Notes: generated by a model not told the origin, from the letters alone. A DNA stretch of 64,000 nt from Nostoc sp. CHAB 5824 (GCF_020829665.1 NZ_JAIVFT010000001.1:310001-374000); one strand, 5' to 3'; positions 1 through 9,776 are shown, counted from the first letter of the stretch. Numbers and translations: made by a program.

Positions 1-1
1 T

Positions 2-370
2 TTGGAACCAGCTTATAACGACAGCCAGGCAGTGACGGCAGCATTTAACCTCAATATGCTAGAGCATTTAAATCAGCGATTTGAGGGAAATTTTGATACC
101 ACGCAGTTTGAACACTGGGCGTTTTACAATGAAAGTGAGCATCAGATAGAAATGCATTTACGCAGCGTGCGATCGCAAATTGTAGAATTACGCGCTCTTA
201 ACCTCAAGGTTAATTTTGCACTAGGCGAGACTATCCTCACCGAAATTTCCCGCAAATTTGACCTCAATACTATCAAGCAGCAACTTACCGCACAGGGTTT
301 ATTACCTCTTCATGTGTGGACAGATCCAAATCAATGGTTTGGTTTATTGCTCTGTCAGTTGCAAGCATAA
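2..370 (+). CDS. egtD: L-histidine N-alpha-methyltransferase (EgtD), C-terminal part
   Basis: The reading frame is open at the left edge, so only the last ~120 residues are present. They match the C-terminal third of EgtD-type SAM-dependent histidine methyltransferases: an AYND...VTAAFNLN stretch at residues 4-19, a central IEMHLRS motif near residue 50 and a GETILTE...KFD segment near residue 75. In characterised EgtD the acidic residue of the EM(H/R)L motif helps hold the amino group of the histidine substrate. The enzyme makes hercynine, the first intermediate of ergothioneine, in the cytoplasm. The partner sulfoxide synthase egtB often lies next to it; it would be upstream, outside the window. 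The apparent TTG at position 2 is internal, not a start. A repeat element follows 26 bp after the stop. Confidence 0.88.
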   Translation: MEPAYNDSQAVTAAFNLNMLEHLNQRFEGNFDTTQFEHWAFYNESEHQIEMHLRSVRSQIVELRALNLKVNFALGETILTEISRKFDLNTIKQQLTAQGLLPLHVWTDPNQWFGLLLCQLQA

Positions 371-395
371 AGCAAATCAGGCTATGCCTCACATA

Positions 396-535
396 TATAG
401 CGGTTCTCAATTGAGTCCAATATAGACCTAACAAAAGCAGCTCCAACCTTTGTAGCGTTAAAGAATAACACTCAAAACCTCTCTCCTAAAAGGAGAGAGG
501 CCAAAGTATATTGCATACAGACGAGAAGCGCTATA
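396..535. repeat. MITE-like element, family B copy 1
   Basis: A ~140 bp element bounded by TATAGCGGTTCTC on the left and GAGAAGCGCTATA on the right, which are imperfect terminal inverted repeats. It carries an internal hairpin CCTCTCTCCT/AGGAGAGAGG near 478-500. The same ends and the same internal hairpin recur at 42283-42433, and related ends occur at 56986-57091. No transposase is encoded. The rest of the gap between egtD and the next gene (536-679) shows nothing recognisable. Confidence 0.75.
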
Positions 536-679
536 AATTATATTCACCCCACCCTAACAAGAGAGAACAATTAGAATCTCCCTCACATAAGTAGTATTTT
601 CACCAGGCAAGATTGTATATTATGTGTTGATGAATATCTCTATCAGCCCAAATGAGTAAACTAAATATTTAGCCCCTGA

Positions 680-1012
680 TTATTGCTGCATCGAAGGTGT
701 GGGAAAAATTCTACTGAATATAGGAACCCGTGGCTGCAGCTTAGTTGCAGTTATATTGGCATTATCAGCTATATTGGCATTAGTACCAGAAGAGTTATTG
801 GCTGCCTCAGAGAGGATAGGTGACTTGCTATTAGTAGAATTTGCAAAATCACTCAATTGGATAGCCGAAGATGAATTTGAAGATATGGAAGTAATATTAT
901 CAGTATTTTGGTTGTTGGATTTTACCGGAGTTTCAGCTTGAGATGGAGTAATAATGAAAGTCGAGCTTGTTCCTAATACCAGTATTAGCAGATTAGAAAT
1001 ATATTGTCGCAT
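680..1012 (-). CDS. small exported Ser/Asn-rich protein, unknown
   Basis: A 110-residue product. Residues 1-26 look like a Sec signal peptide: MRQY, then a hydrophobic core ISNLLILVLGTSSTFIIT, then PSQA as the cleavage box. The mature part is rich in Ser, Asn and Thr, has no Cys, and ends in a short Pro-rich tail. No family is recognised. The opposite strand is also open over 699-941, but that translation lacks a secretion signal or any protein-like feature, so the minus strand is preferred. No strong ribosome binding site precedes the ATG. It faces a 2 kb gene-free region that would hold its promoter. Confidence 0.5.
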   Translation of the reverse strand: MRQYISNLLILVLGTSSTFIITPSQAETPVKSNNQNTDNITSISSNSSSAIQLSDFANSTNSKSPILSEAANNSSGTNANIADNANITATKLQPRVPIFSRIFPTPSMQQ

Positions 1013-3026
1013 GGGGATTTGTCAAATCGGTTAGTAAATGTTTAAATTTTCAACAAGTTGTATTTGTTCTTAGTTGGAAATAAAATCGTGATTTTTTAAG
1101 ATAACTCACTCCGCTGTCAAAGAAAACCTGATTACAGTGATTTTCAGATGAATACACTACTAGCGTATGCTTCAGCTTTGAACGCAGATGAGTACATCGA
1201 TTCAGTCACAAAAAGTTAACCTTTTCAGTTACTTTTCCTACAAGGTAAGGGAAAGTTAAACTCTGCTATCTTTTTAAGAGAGGGATTATTCTAGAATACG
1301 GAATCGATCTTATAGAGAATCTGCAAATAGATACACCTGGAATAATTAACGTTTATTCATCAACTAAGCCAGCACAACTATTAATAATTTAGTTGTATTT
1401 GTATTCTGATTTAAAGAGGAATTTTACTGAACTTTTTAAAAAACATGATTTCTAGCAAATTAGTTATTAACTCGCATATTTAATGATCTACAACCAACAA
1501 TATATAAAGTTTTAATAAAACGTAAGTTTTATGAAGTGCCTTTCATAAAAATACGTGTATGCGTTCAGGGATGGATACTAATCCGCCTATGTTATGGAAA
1601 TACTGATAAAATTGTTTGCTTACAGCAGTCCTAAATTATTAATGAAATTCTCCATTTGATAATTTTCGCAATTCAAATAGAATTGCTAGGTGAGCTTATC
1701 CATAGACATCCTAAAGCAGCCTTCCGTTTCTATCACACAAGTCAGCCAACAATTAAAGGGTAATTTTTATTTATGGGTAAGTAAACAAGCAGTGTGGAAG
1801 CGCTCAATGAGCAAGTATACGCCCAACTATTTTTAACTCCTAGTTCTCGCTTAGTTGGGGCTTTTCCCCACCGACAGCTACAGCGCCATTGATAATGATG
1901 GTATCCGTTAAGTTAATACAGCAGTTTTCAGTTATTTAAACCACGACTGAGACGGGGAGTAGGGAGTCGTATAGTTCAATTAATTCCTTTAAAAGCACTG
2001 TAAACTGAAGTAAGTAAAAAGGAGTGACGAGATGAGATTTTACAGTATTTACACCTCACCCATCACTCCTTATAACTTGCGCGTTGATAAGCTGTTACGC
2101 ATTTTTAAATTACACCAGCTTACTGATTGATTTATCCTCTAACTAAAGAAACGAATAATTGTTAAGTTGCTATGTTGTTTTCTATACAAATACTTTTAAA
2201 TTATTAATATCTATTAGTGTTACTCCTGGTTATGCCAGATACTTACTTAATAAATTTGTGAAACTCGAAAAGCTTAGATTCCCCACTTATTGGAAAAGTC
2301 GTGAATCTTTTTGTTCGACTTATATACAGCCAATGTATTGAAGATCACAAATACACTTAACTTAGATTATATATCTTTGGTAGTAGTGGCTTGATGCTTG
2401 TGATGGAAGTTGGGGAAAAGATTATCAGTTACTCTAAGTAATCATGGAAACAATTATTATTAGCACTAAATCATTCATTGGGAGAATGACAAAGTGAGTG
2501 AAAGATGAATAGGAACTAAAGTTTAGACCCAAGGTTTTCTGAGTGTGCTGTTTTCTCTAACTTATCTGCTAGTCCTAATTGTGACTGGCTTATAAGTTTA
2601 ATCACAAATTGGAATAATCTGAGGTCAGCGGATTTTGCATTAGTGTATTTGGCTCAGTTTACCGAATCTTCCCACTAAAGGTAGAAGTAATACTTAGCAA
2701 AATTCCGTAAACTTTTTTGTAAAGAAGTATGACAAAGCTATCAATGGACAGTCTCTAATTCCCCAAATTTAATCTGCTTTGAGCATCTAGGTTAAATACA
2801 ATAGATGTTATTTTAACAACTAGGCCATGTCTAGTTCTATAGAACATAAATAAATTGTCTAAAACCTAGAATAAATGTACTTTTAGAGGTTCTATTGAAC
2901 AATAATTGCAGTTTATGAATCATTAAAGTTATAACTCAGTCATACAAGGAATACTACAATTTTTCCAAGAAAATTATTTAGTATATTTTTTACTTAAACT
3001 CTGCAACTAAGTAGCGGGAATTTAAG
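1013..3026. other. 2 kb gene-free, AT-rich region
   Basis: No convincing coding sequence is visible on either strand. The only longer frame (2159-2341 +) has no ribosome binding site, no homologous features and skewed composition. The region contains a GC-rich hairpin GGGGCTTTTCCCC near 1857-1870 and a 35-bp family A repeat remnant at 2088-2122. It separates two divergently placed genes and probably holds the promoter of the PAS-Crp regulator, but I cannot place one with confidence. Confidence 0.5.
2088..2122. repeat. minimal family A inverted-repeat remnant
   Basis: Starts TAAGCTGTTACGC and ends CAGCTTA 35 bp later. These are the terminal repeats of the family A elements at 5900-6061, 13863-13982, 38622-38755 and 50122-50248, but the ~100 bp interior is missing. 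This looks like an internal deletion derivative or a solo end. Confidence 0.5.
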
Positions 3027-4196
3027 GTGAACATAGAAAAATTTATCCAACGGTCAGAAACATTGCACAATTGTTTAGCAGATTTATATCAAACTGCTAG
3101 TGTATTACCTTGGATTTCAGAGGATTTGCTGCCGCAAGCTTTTAAGGAACTCTATAACACCTCAAAGGTAGTGCAGTTAGCAGCAGAGGAACTCTATCAG
3201 CAAAATGAGGAACTAATACAAACACGGAATTGGTTGGAAACAGAACGCCAACACTATCAAGAATTATTCGAGTTTGCACCTGACGCCTATTTAGTAACTA
3301 ATACAGAAGGAATTATCGAAGAAGCTAACCATACCGCAGCTAAATTGCTCAATGTTTCAAAGCAATTTTTGGTGAGCAAACCAATGATTAATTTCGTCCC
3401 TTTAGAAGAACGTCAGCACCTTCGTAGCGAACTCAGCCAACTATCGCAATCAGACACAGTTAGAGAGCTATTGATACGCTTGCAACAACGTCATGGTGAA
3501 TTATTCGATGCAGCTTTGACAGTAGCAGTTGCCCGCAATACGCAGGGTAAGGCAACCTCTCTACGCTGGGTGTTACGTAATGTTACTGAACGGAAGCGGG
3601 GAGAATCAGCAGTAGTCAAAAATGATAGCGAGTTCTTTTATGATCGTCCCGTGCATAAATATTCTAAAGGAGAAACTATTCCCCTTAATCCATTAGTAAT
3701 TTTGTATGTTTGTCAAGGTTTAGTCAAACTTAGTACCTATTGTGAAACGGCTGAAGAAGTGTTAATAGGATTGGCAACAACAGGAATGGTTTTTGGCTCT
3801 AGTTTGACATCTTTAAACATTTACCAAGCAACAGCCCTCTCTGATGTTGAGTTGGTGTCAATTTACGCAGCAGAGATAGCAGCTTCCCCCAACCTGAGCC
3901 ATATCCTTTTACCAAAAATTAATCAGCGGTTACAACAAACAGAATCTTTTTTAGTCATTTGTGGAAGACGACGGGTACAAGAGCGCTTGCACCATCTATT
4001 ACAACTTTTGAAACGGGAAGTTGGTGAAACTGTGCCGGGGGGAACTCGCCTAAGTGTTCGCTTTACTCACGAAGATATTGCTAGCGCCTGCTGCACTACC
4101 AGGGTAACAATTACACGATTGATCGGCAAATTACAAGAAGAAGGTATAATCAGTTTTGACTTAAAAAAACACATGATATTGAGAGATGTTGATTAA
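3027..4196 (+). CDS. PAS domain / Crp-type transcriptional regulator
   Basis: A 389-residue soluble regulator. Residues ~35-75 are Glu/Gln-rich and probably coiled coil. Residues ~75-190 form a PAS domain (FEFAPDAYLVTNTEGIIEEANHTAAKLLN, ending LRWVLRNVTERKR). Residues ~205-315 resemble a cyclic-nucleotide-binding-fold effector domain, and residues 345-378 are a Crp/FNR winged helix-turn-helix (RFTHEDIASACCTTRVTITRLIGKLQEEGI, given here as two adjacent parts RFTHEDIASACCTT and RVTITRLIGKLQEEG). The effector half lacks the usual cAMP-binding phosphate cassette, so the ligand is unknown. The PAS-Crp fusion suggests the PAS module senses a signal and modulates DNA binding. The start is GTG at 3027; no strong ribosome binding site is present. 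No operon partner is visible. Confidence 0.8.
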   Translation: MNIEKFIQRSETLHNCLADLYQTASVLPWISEDLLPQAFKELYNTSKVVQLAAEELYQQNEELIQTRNWLETERQHYQELFEFAPDAYLVTNTEGIIEEANHTAAKLLNVSKQFLVSKPMINFVPLEERQHLRSELSQLSQSDTVRELLIRLQQRHGELFDAALTVAVARNTQGKATSLRWVLRNVTERKRGESAVVKNDSEFFYDRPVHKYSKGETIPLNPLVILYVCQGLVKLSTYCETAEEVLIGLATTGMVFGSSLTSLNIYQATALSDVELVSIYAAEIAASPNLSHILLPKINQRLQQTESFLVICGRRRVQERLHHLLQLLKREVGETVPGGTRLSVRFTHEDIASACCTTRVTITRLIGKLQEEGIISFDLKKHMILRDVD

Positions 4197-4257
4197 TTAC
4201 TTATGGGTATCCCGTAAGGAAATGTGACCTCATTGTTATCTTCTTATCCTGCAAAGA

Positions 4258-4292
4258 GGCTACGCGTAGGTGTAACCCGCCGTAGGCATCGC
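4258..4292. repeat. dispersed GCGATGCC-type palindrome, copy 1
   Basis: The stretch ends CCGCCGTAGGCATCGC. The same core, in one or the other orientation, occurs at 27639-27664, 52568-52596 (inside a gene) and 61859-61884. It is a short mobile-looking cyanobacterial repeat of unknown origin. Confidence 0.6.
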
Positions 4293-4376
4293 AGCATTAA
4301 AAAATGTACCCAAAATAATGTATATCTGATTTGACATGTATTGCTAAAATCGCAATCGCAGCATGTCAAAGCAGCT

Positions 4377-5891
4377 ATGCATATACTTGGCAACACAACT
4401 TCATCATCGGGCTACATCTTAGCACTGGATTTAGGTACGACAGGCAACCGCGCCTTTGTCTTTAATGCAGACGGGAAGATTGTTGGGCAGGCATACAAAG
4501 AATTAACTCAGTATTATCCTCAGCCTGGATGGTTAGAACACGATGCTCAACAAATCTGGGATGATACGTGTTGGGTAATGCAAACCGCAATTGGGAATGC
4601 TCAAATTGCTGCATCTGCGATCGCAGCGCTGGGACTGACTGTGCAGCGTGAAACTTGTTTGATTTGGGACAAAACTACCGGGAAACCACTTCATAAAGCG
4701 ATCGTCTGGCAAGATCGCCGCACTGCTTCCCTTTGCCACCAGTTGCAAGAGCAAGGTTATGCTAATGAAATTTACGATCGCACCGGATTAATCATCGATG
4801 CCTACTTTTCTGCTACTAAGTTCAGGTGGCTATTAGACCACTTTACAGATATTGACCTGAACAATGTCTTAGCAGGCACTATTGATACCTGGGTGATGTG
4901 GAACCTCACAGGCGGCAAAGTTCATGCTACTGACCACAGCAACGCCAGCCGTACAATGTTGATGAATCTCCAAACCTGTGAGTGGGATGAGAATTTACTT
5001 GAACTATTTCAGATTCCGGCGTATATTTTGCCCCAGATTCAGCCTAGTTTAGGAGTATTTGGAGTTACTGATGCTACTTTATTGGGTGCAGAAATTCCCA
5101 TCACTGCCATCTTGGGAGATCAGCAAGCTGCTCTATTTGGTCATGGCTGCGATCGCCCCGGTTTAATGAAATGTACTTACGGTACTGGTAGTTTTTTAGT
5201 GGCTTACACAGGCGATCAAATTGTCCGGTCGCACCATCAACTTATTTCTACAGTCGCATGGACACAAGCAAATCCAAAGGGGACTTTAGATGTAGGCTAT
5301 GCCCTAGAAGGTAGTATGTTTACTAGTGGAGCTTGTATCCAATGGTTACGCGATCGCCTCAAGCTGATTAAAACTGCTGCTGAAAGTGAAGCAATGGCAA
5401 ATCAGGTAAAAGATAATGGCGGAGTCTACTTTGTGCCTGCATTTAGTGGACTGGGCGCACCCTACTGGGATATGAGCGCTAGGGGAGCCTTTTTCGGCAT
5501 TACCGCCAGTGTCCAACCAGAGCATCTAGTACGCGCCGTGTTGGAAGCGATCGCCTATCAAGTTCTAGAGGTGGTGCAAGCAATTAATGCATCTAGCAGT
5601 ACTCCAGTTGGTCGATTAACTGTAGATGGTGGAGCTTGCGAGAATAATTTTCTGATGCAGTTTCAAGCTGATGTATTAGGCATTCCAGTTGAACGGCCGA
5701 TAGTGCGCGATACGACCGTTCAGGGTGCAGCATTTGCAGCAGGTTTAGCTATAGGATTTTGGCAGAGTTATGAAGCACTGGTGCAGCAACGGCAGATTGA
5801 GCATGTGTTTGAGCCGAAGAGCGATGAGCCATTGTCCAACTTTGCTACTTGGCAAAAAGCAGTGAAACGCACTCTCGCTTGGGGGGAGTAG
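4377..5891 (+). CDS. glpK: glycerol kinase
   Basis: A FGGY-family kinase of 504 residues, the usual length for GlpK. It phosphorylates glycerol with ATP to glycerol 3-phosphate in the cytoplasm. Visible motifs: LDLGTTGNRAFVF near the N-terminus (phosphate 1), the substrate-region WLEHDAQQIW, GDQQAALFGHGC, KCTYGTGSFLV (phosphate 2), and the C-terminal VDGGACENNFLMQFQADVLG adenosine motif. I prefer ATG 4377 over the TTG at 4341, because the family begins a few residues before the first motif. No glpF or glpD lies nearby. In a phototroph this gene suggests glycerol use or recycling of lipid-derived glycerol. A family A repeat begins 9 bp after the stop. Confidence 0.93.
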   Translation: MHILGNTTSSSGYILALDLGTTGNRAFVFNADGKIVGQAYKELTQYYPQPGWLEHDAQQIWDDTCWVMQTAIGNAQIAASAIAALGLTVQRETCLIWDKTTGKPLHKAIVWQDRRTASLCHQLQEQGYANEIYDRTGLIIDAYFSATKFRWLLDHFTDIDLNNVLAGTIDTWVMWNLTGGKVHATDHSNASRTMLMNLQTCEWDENLLELFQIPAYILPQIQPSLGVFGVTDATLLGAEIPITAILGDQQAALFGHGCDRPGLMKCTYGTGSFLVAYTGDQIVRSHHQLISTVAWTQANPKGTLDVGYALEGSMFTSGACIQWLRDRLKLIKTAAESEAMANQVKDNGGVYFVPAFSGLGAPYWDMSARGAFFGITASVQPEHLVRAVLEAIAYQVLEVVQAINASSSTPVGRLTVDGGACENNFLMQFQADVLGIPVERPIVRDTTVQGAAFAAGLAIGFWQSYEALVQQRQIEHVFEPKSDEPLSNFATWQKAVKRTLAWGE

Positions 5892-5899
5892 ATGCTTAC

Positions 5900-6061
5900 T
5901 AAGCTGATGCGCGTCTAAAGTATATAAACACTCTATTGGGTCGTTAACTGTTGACTGTTGACTGTTGACGGGTTTTCAGTCATCAGTCATCAGTCATCAG
6001 TCATCAGTCATCAGTCATCAGTCATCAGGTAAATGTACAATATTATTTGCCTAACAGCTTA
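5900..6061. repeat. MITE-like element, family A copy with heptamer arrays
   Basis: Begins TAAGCTGATGCG and ends ...CCTAACAGCTTA, matching in inverted orientation the element at 38622-38755. Inside are two heptanucleotide arrays: TTGACTG (about three copies, 5946-5967) and TCATCAG (about eight copies, 5978-6028). The right end overlaps the stop codon of the downstream MFS gene, which reads leftward. Confidence 0.8.
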
Positions 6062-7342
6062 CTCAGGCAAGACTTTAACTGAATGATTAGTAAAATTTTG
6101 TTCCAGATAACGTGGATCGCTTACTCCTAAGTGCAAAACCAGGGCTGTAACTAATCCACCTATAGCTGCCACTAAGAAGGCAGTTCTATAGTCAATATTG
6201 TCCACGATCCATCCACCTAATAGGGGAGCAATGAGCGTGGCAGGGGCGACAAGGGTATTGCCAAGACCAATATAGGCTGGTCGTTGGCGCTGGTTACCAA
6301 ACTCTAAGGTCATTACCGCAGCAATATTTTGCAGAGCGATCATACTTATTCCCGCTCCTATAAACACCAAGTAAAAATAGTTTATATTTGGTGCTAGCCC
6401 AGCTAAAACCGAACTGAACGCACAAACAACAGAACCAGTCTCTAAAACCAACTTATTACCCCAGCGATCGGCTACCCAACCCAAAATCAATCCAGCAATA
6501 GTTTGCGTTACCATCAGCACACCAGTAATTAACCCAATAGATATTTCACCTATCCCATATTGGTGTACGGCATAGAGTGTATAGAAGGGAAGTGGCATCA
6601 GTGCTAATTGTGAAAGCATACGTGTGATCACAAAGTAACGGAAATTTTTATCGCACCGGAGAATCACACTAAGACTGTCCCAAAATTCACGTCTAGTTTC
6701 AATGGTAGATAATGAGTTGCTTACTGGCTCTCGTGTCCTAGACATAAAAAACCAAGATAGAGCCATCGCAACGCTAGCACACAAAAAACAGAGAGCAAAG
6801 TTAAATGGCTGGGCAATTTGCTTGAGCAGTAAACCAGCTATCAGAGCACCAAAAATGCTCATCAGATTAGCAGCCGCTGCTAAGGCACCGTAAAAAATGC
6901 CAAGCCTTCCAGAGGGAACAATTTTAGCAACCATGCTTTGCCAAGCAGTAGCACTAAATCCGCCACCTAGTCCCTGCCAAATGAGTATGGCAAATGTCAG
7001 ATGTAAGATAATTTGGCTATTGAGTTGTAGCTGTAACAAAGCGACCAGTGCTAATCCCAAAAAAGGAAGTTTTTGGTGAATTGTCAACAACATTACAGTT
7101 GGTTTGTAATACTGTAGCCGAGCTATTTTATCAGCTGTTAATAGCTGAGGTAGTTGCCAGCCTAAACGCGGAATAGCTGGAATCAGACCGATAAGCAATG
7201 CGGAATTGGTAAAACCGCTAACAAAGAGAGGAATAATCGTGATATAGGAGGCAAAACCAGTTGCCAAACCAAAAAATGCACTTTCAACAATATTGACAGT
7301 CAAGTTATGACGAAGGTCTTTTTCAATTTCAGAATTAAGCAT
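6059..7342 (-). CDS. MFS transporter
   Basis: From the ATG at 7342 the product is 427 residues with about twelve hydrophobic helices, the standard major facilitator layout. The cytoplasmic loop between helices 2 and 3 is not canonical (FVSGFTNSALLIGLIPAIPRLGWQLPQLLTADKIARL). A Gly-rich helix 5 region (GLGGGFSATAWQSMVAKIVPSGRLG) and the GWVADRWGNKLV loop between helices 8 and 9 (the family's second conserved loop) are clear. The substrate cannot be inferred; the overall look is of a drug- or metabolite-efflux MFS. An upstream TTG at 7405 would add 21 residues, but neither start has a good ribosome binding site. The stop codon lies within the terminal repeat of a family A element. Confidence 0.82.
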   Translation of the reverse strand: MLNSEIEKDLRHNLTVNIVESAFFGLATGFASYITIIPLFVSGFTNSALLIGLIPAIPRLGWQLPQLLTADKIARLQYYKPTVMLLTIHQKLPFLGLALVALLQLQLNSQIILHLTFAILIWQGLGGGFSATAWQSMVAKIVPSGRLGIFYGALAAAANLMSIFGALIAGLLLKQIAQPFNFALCFLCASVAMALSWFFMSRTREPVSNSLSTIETRREFWDSLSVILRCDKNFRYFVITRMLSQLALMPLPFYTLYAVHQYGIGEISIGLITGVLMVTQTIAGLILGWVADRWGNKLVLETGSVVCAFSSVLAGLAPNINYFYLVFIGAGISMIALQNIAAVMTLEFGNQRQRPAYIGLGNTLVAPATLIAPLLGGWIVDNIDYRTAFLVAAIGGLVTALVLHLGVSDPRYLEQNFTNHSVKVLPE

Positions 7343-7724
7343 TTTTATAGATATCGCAAGTGTAAATAAGTGTTTTGTTGCATACCAAAATTCAGCTTTA
7401 TTCAAGCCGCATTCAGATAATTAAAAACTTGAAAAATAACGCTGTTAGTAATCAATCCCTCAGGCTGACGAGCGATAAATGCCTCTGTTATTTATTGCCC
7501 TTCTTAGTCAGGTTCTGTAGTAATTGTGTTTCCCTAAAATAGGATAATGGTTGTGATAAACCTTAATTGAGCGATGGCTTGGCACAGCCAAGCAAATAGC
7601 GCTTATTACTACTCATACTTTCAGATTTGCAGAGCTTTATACATTTAGCTTTAGCTCTAAGTTGAGTAGTACATTGCTCCCGATAGTATCTTTCCACTTA
7701 TTGCTCAAACAAGGCACATAGTCC

Positions 7725-8000
7725 CTATAATCGAATGGAATTCTTCGTTAGCAAGGAGTTTATGCAATGATTGTTAGGCTTTGCCCAGCTGGCAACTGAC
7801 AAATGCTTACTAACATTAGTGTTGTTAATGGCAAAAGCATCTGAAAGCTCAATCTCTCCAAAATGAGAGTTGCTTAAAAAGCCGAGGTGCATCACCTCTG
7901 GTGTGATGACATTTTCTTTTACATGTTTATAAAACTCAACTCCTGGTGCTAGATACACAGTTGCTAACAGTGATGGCAGCAACTCTATTTTTTTACTCAC
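7725..8000 (-). CDS. small hypothetical protein
   Basis: A 91-residue product starting at GTG, with AGGA about 10 bases upstream. It begins MSKKIELLPSLLATVYLAPG and contains an acidic/hydrophobic middle (EVMHLGFLSNSHFGEIELSD). There is no signal peptide, membrane helix or recognised family. The gap between it and the MFS gene (7343-7724) holds only a small hairpin GGCTTGGC-ACA-GCCAAGC near 7576-7593. It is short and unsupported by context, so it could be a chance frame or the remains of a longer gene. Confidence 0.42.
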   Translation of the reverse strand: MSKKIELLPSLLATVYLAPGVEFYKHVKENVITPEVMHLGFLSNSHFGEIELSDAFAINNTNVSKHLSVASWAKPNNHCINSLLTKNSIRL

Positions 8001-8801
8001 TGGTGATTTATTCCTGGGGAAACTTAGGCAGTATTTTAAACAGGTTTATGTTCTTTCTTTAGGCACTTACTTAAGTGGTAAGTAGCGAACAAAAACCTGA
8101 GCTTCATAAATTGTTCCCAGATGCCGCACTGAAATTATCATTGAAAAATATTTTTGTAAAAAATTCCAAATTATGCATCTGCAATGTTTTTGGCGATTTA
8201 CGTTTTAACAACTTGGAACAAGTACTTTAAACTGTGATTGTACTGATAGCTTGGAAGAGTAGGGTATTGGTGGCGAGCGTATTTAGGAGTAAGGGGAAGG
8301 CAAAGTAGAACTTAGAAACAGATCATCAAAGCGTTGAATGGCAAGCTTTTTAAGCTGAAAGCCTTGACTAAGAAAGGCTTTTGGAAAATCATCTGCTTGT
8401 TAAGATCAAGAATATACCCAGTCGTTTGATCTTGACGCGCCACTCATATAGGCGATCGCCTACATATTGAAAGCGATAAAATAGCAGTGTAAATCCCAGG
8501 TATGGCAAGAAAGCGTGACTCCTTAGTGCTAAGTAAGTCTGCGGAGTTTTTCAATAGGTAATTATCTAACTTTTTTATCCCCTACAAATTAAAGGATTGA
8601 AGCCATCCGTGTTCTGTATAGGGCAAGAGACATTTCAAGCCTTTTTGAAGATCCTTCAGAAGGTGCAAAGTAAACAGTTGGGAGTCAGAGTTACCCACAA
8701 CTATTGCGTGGTAAGTTTGATTTGGGTGTAAATTCCCATCTTAAACTTTGATAACTGATAGCTGTTTTAAAATACTACTGACATCTAGGGATGTTGAATG
8801 C
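8001..8801. other. intergenic region upstream of argC
   Basis: About 800 bp without a supported gene. It contains a hairpin AAAGCCTT...AAGGCTTTT at about 8360-8385, which could end rightward transcription, and a HIP1-like GGCGATCGCC at 8453-8462. The argC promoter must lie in its right part, but no clear -10/-35 pair stands out. Confidence 0.35.
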
Positions 8802-9776
8802 ATGATTACTAAACCTAAGATTTTCATTGATGGCGAATCAGGAACCACAGGCTTACAAATTTACTCACGTCTCAATCAACGGGATGATATCGAGTTAGTT
8901 AGCATTGAGGCATCTAAACGTAAGGATGCAACTGAGCGAGCTAAACTAATCAATGCCGTCGATGTGGTTATTCTCTGCCTACCTGATGATGCAGCCCGCG
9001 AAGCTGTTAGCTTAGTAAGTAGTACTACGGTTAAGATCCTTGATGCTAGTAGTGCCCATCGCACAGCTAAGAATTGGGTATATGGTTTTCCTGAACTCAA
9101 TCCAGGACAGCGAGAGAAAATTGCCAGCGCCCAGTTTGTCAGCAATCCAGGATGTTATCCCACAGGATTTTTAGCCTGTATCCGTCCATTGATTGCCAAG
9201 GGAATTTTAAAGAGTAATTTTCCCATCACTGTTAATGCAGTCTCAGGTTACTCTGGTGGCGGAAAGAATCTCATCAAACAATACCATACCTTCCATGAAC
9301 AGGAAGCTGGAGCAGAGTCACTTTATCCTTATGGCATCTACGGTTTGCAATTTGGACATAAGCACGTCAAGGAAATGCATTATTACTCAGAGTTAGCATC
9401 GCCGCCGCTATTCGTACCGGCAGTAGGAGATTTTGAGCAAGGGATGCTAGTTCAAGTGCCTTTGCCGCTGGGGACTTTGGATAATCCACCATCAGGTGAG
9501 ATTATTTATGAAGCGATCGCTAACTACTACCAAAGTGAAAAATTTGTGCAGGTTGCTCTATACCAAGATTCTACTCTCCTGCGAAACGGAATATTTCTGG
9601 ATGCGATTGCAATGAACGGCACCAATATTGTTCAAGTTTTTGTATTCGCCAATGACACTACTAAAGAAGCGTTGCTAGTTGCTCGTCTCGACAACTTGGG
9701 CAAAGGCGCATCGGGAGCCGCAATCCAAAACTTAAACATCATGCTAGGCTTTCCAGAAGAGTTGGGATTGTTATAA
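8802..9776 (+). CDS. argC: N-acetyl-gamma-glutamyl-phosphate reductase (short type)
   Basis: Reduces N-acetylglutamyl 5-phosphate to the semialdehyde with NADPH, the third step of arginine synthesis. The 324 residues fit the shorter ArgC class. The N-terminus has the nucleotide-binding turn IDGESGTTGLQ (residues 9-19); the catalytic cysteine is Cys118 in SNPGCYPTG; a VSGYSGGGK motif follows and a histidine-bearing HKHVKEM segment lies further on; the C-terminus has the LDNLGKGASGAAIQNLN signature. ATG 8802 follows AGGG by 11 bases; upstream in-frame starts would add unneeded residues. It stands alone, as arginine genes usually do in cyanobacteria. Confidence 0.93.
   Translation: MITKPKIFIDGESGTTGLQIYSRLNQRDDIELVSIEASKRKDATERAKLINAVDVVILCLPDDAAREAVSLVSSTTVKILDASSAHRTAKNWVYGFPELNPGQREKIASAQFVSNPGCYPTGFLACIRPLIAKGILKSNFPITVNAVSGYSGGGKNLIKQYHTFHEQEAGAESLYPYGIYGLQFGHKHVKEMHYYSELASPPLFVPAVGDFEQGMLVQVPLPLGTLDNPPSGEIIYEAIANYYQSEKFVQVALYQDSTLLRNGIFLDAIAMNGTNIVQVFVFANDTTKEALLVARLDNLGKGASGAAIQNLNIMLGFPEELGLL

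Noticed and set aside
2159..2341. 60-residue plus-strand frame in the gene-free region
   Set aside because: No ribosome site, no signal or domain, AT-driven composition.
5946..6028. Heptamer repeats as a CRISPR or a phase-variation tract
   Set aside because: Seven-base units without spacers, not inside a coding sequence; they belong to the family A element.
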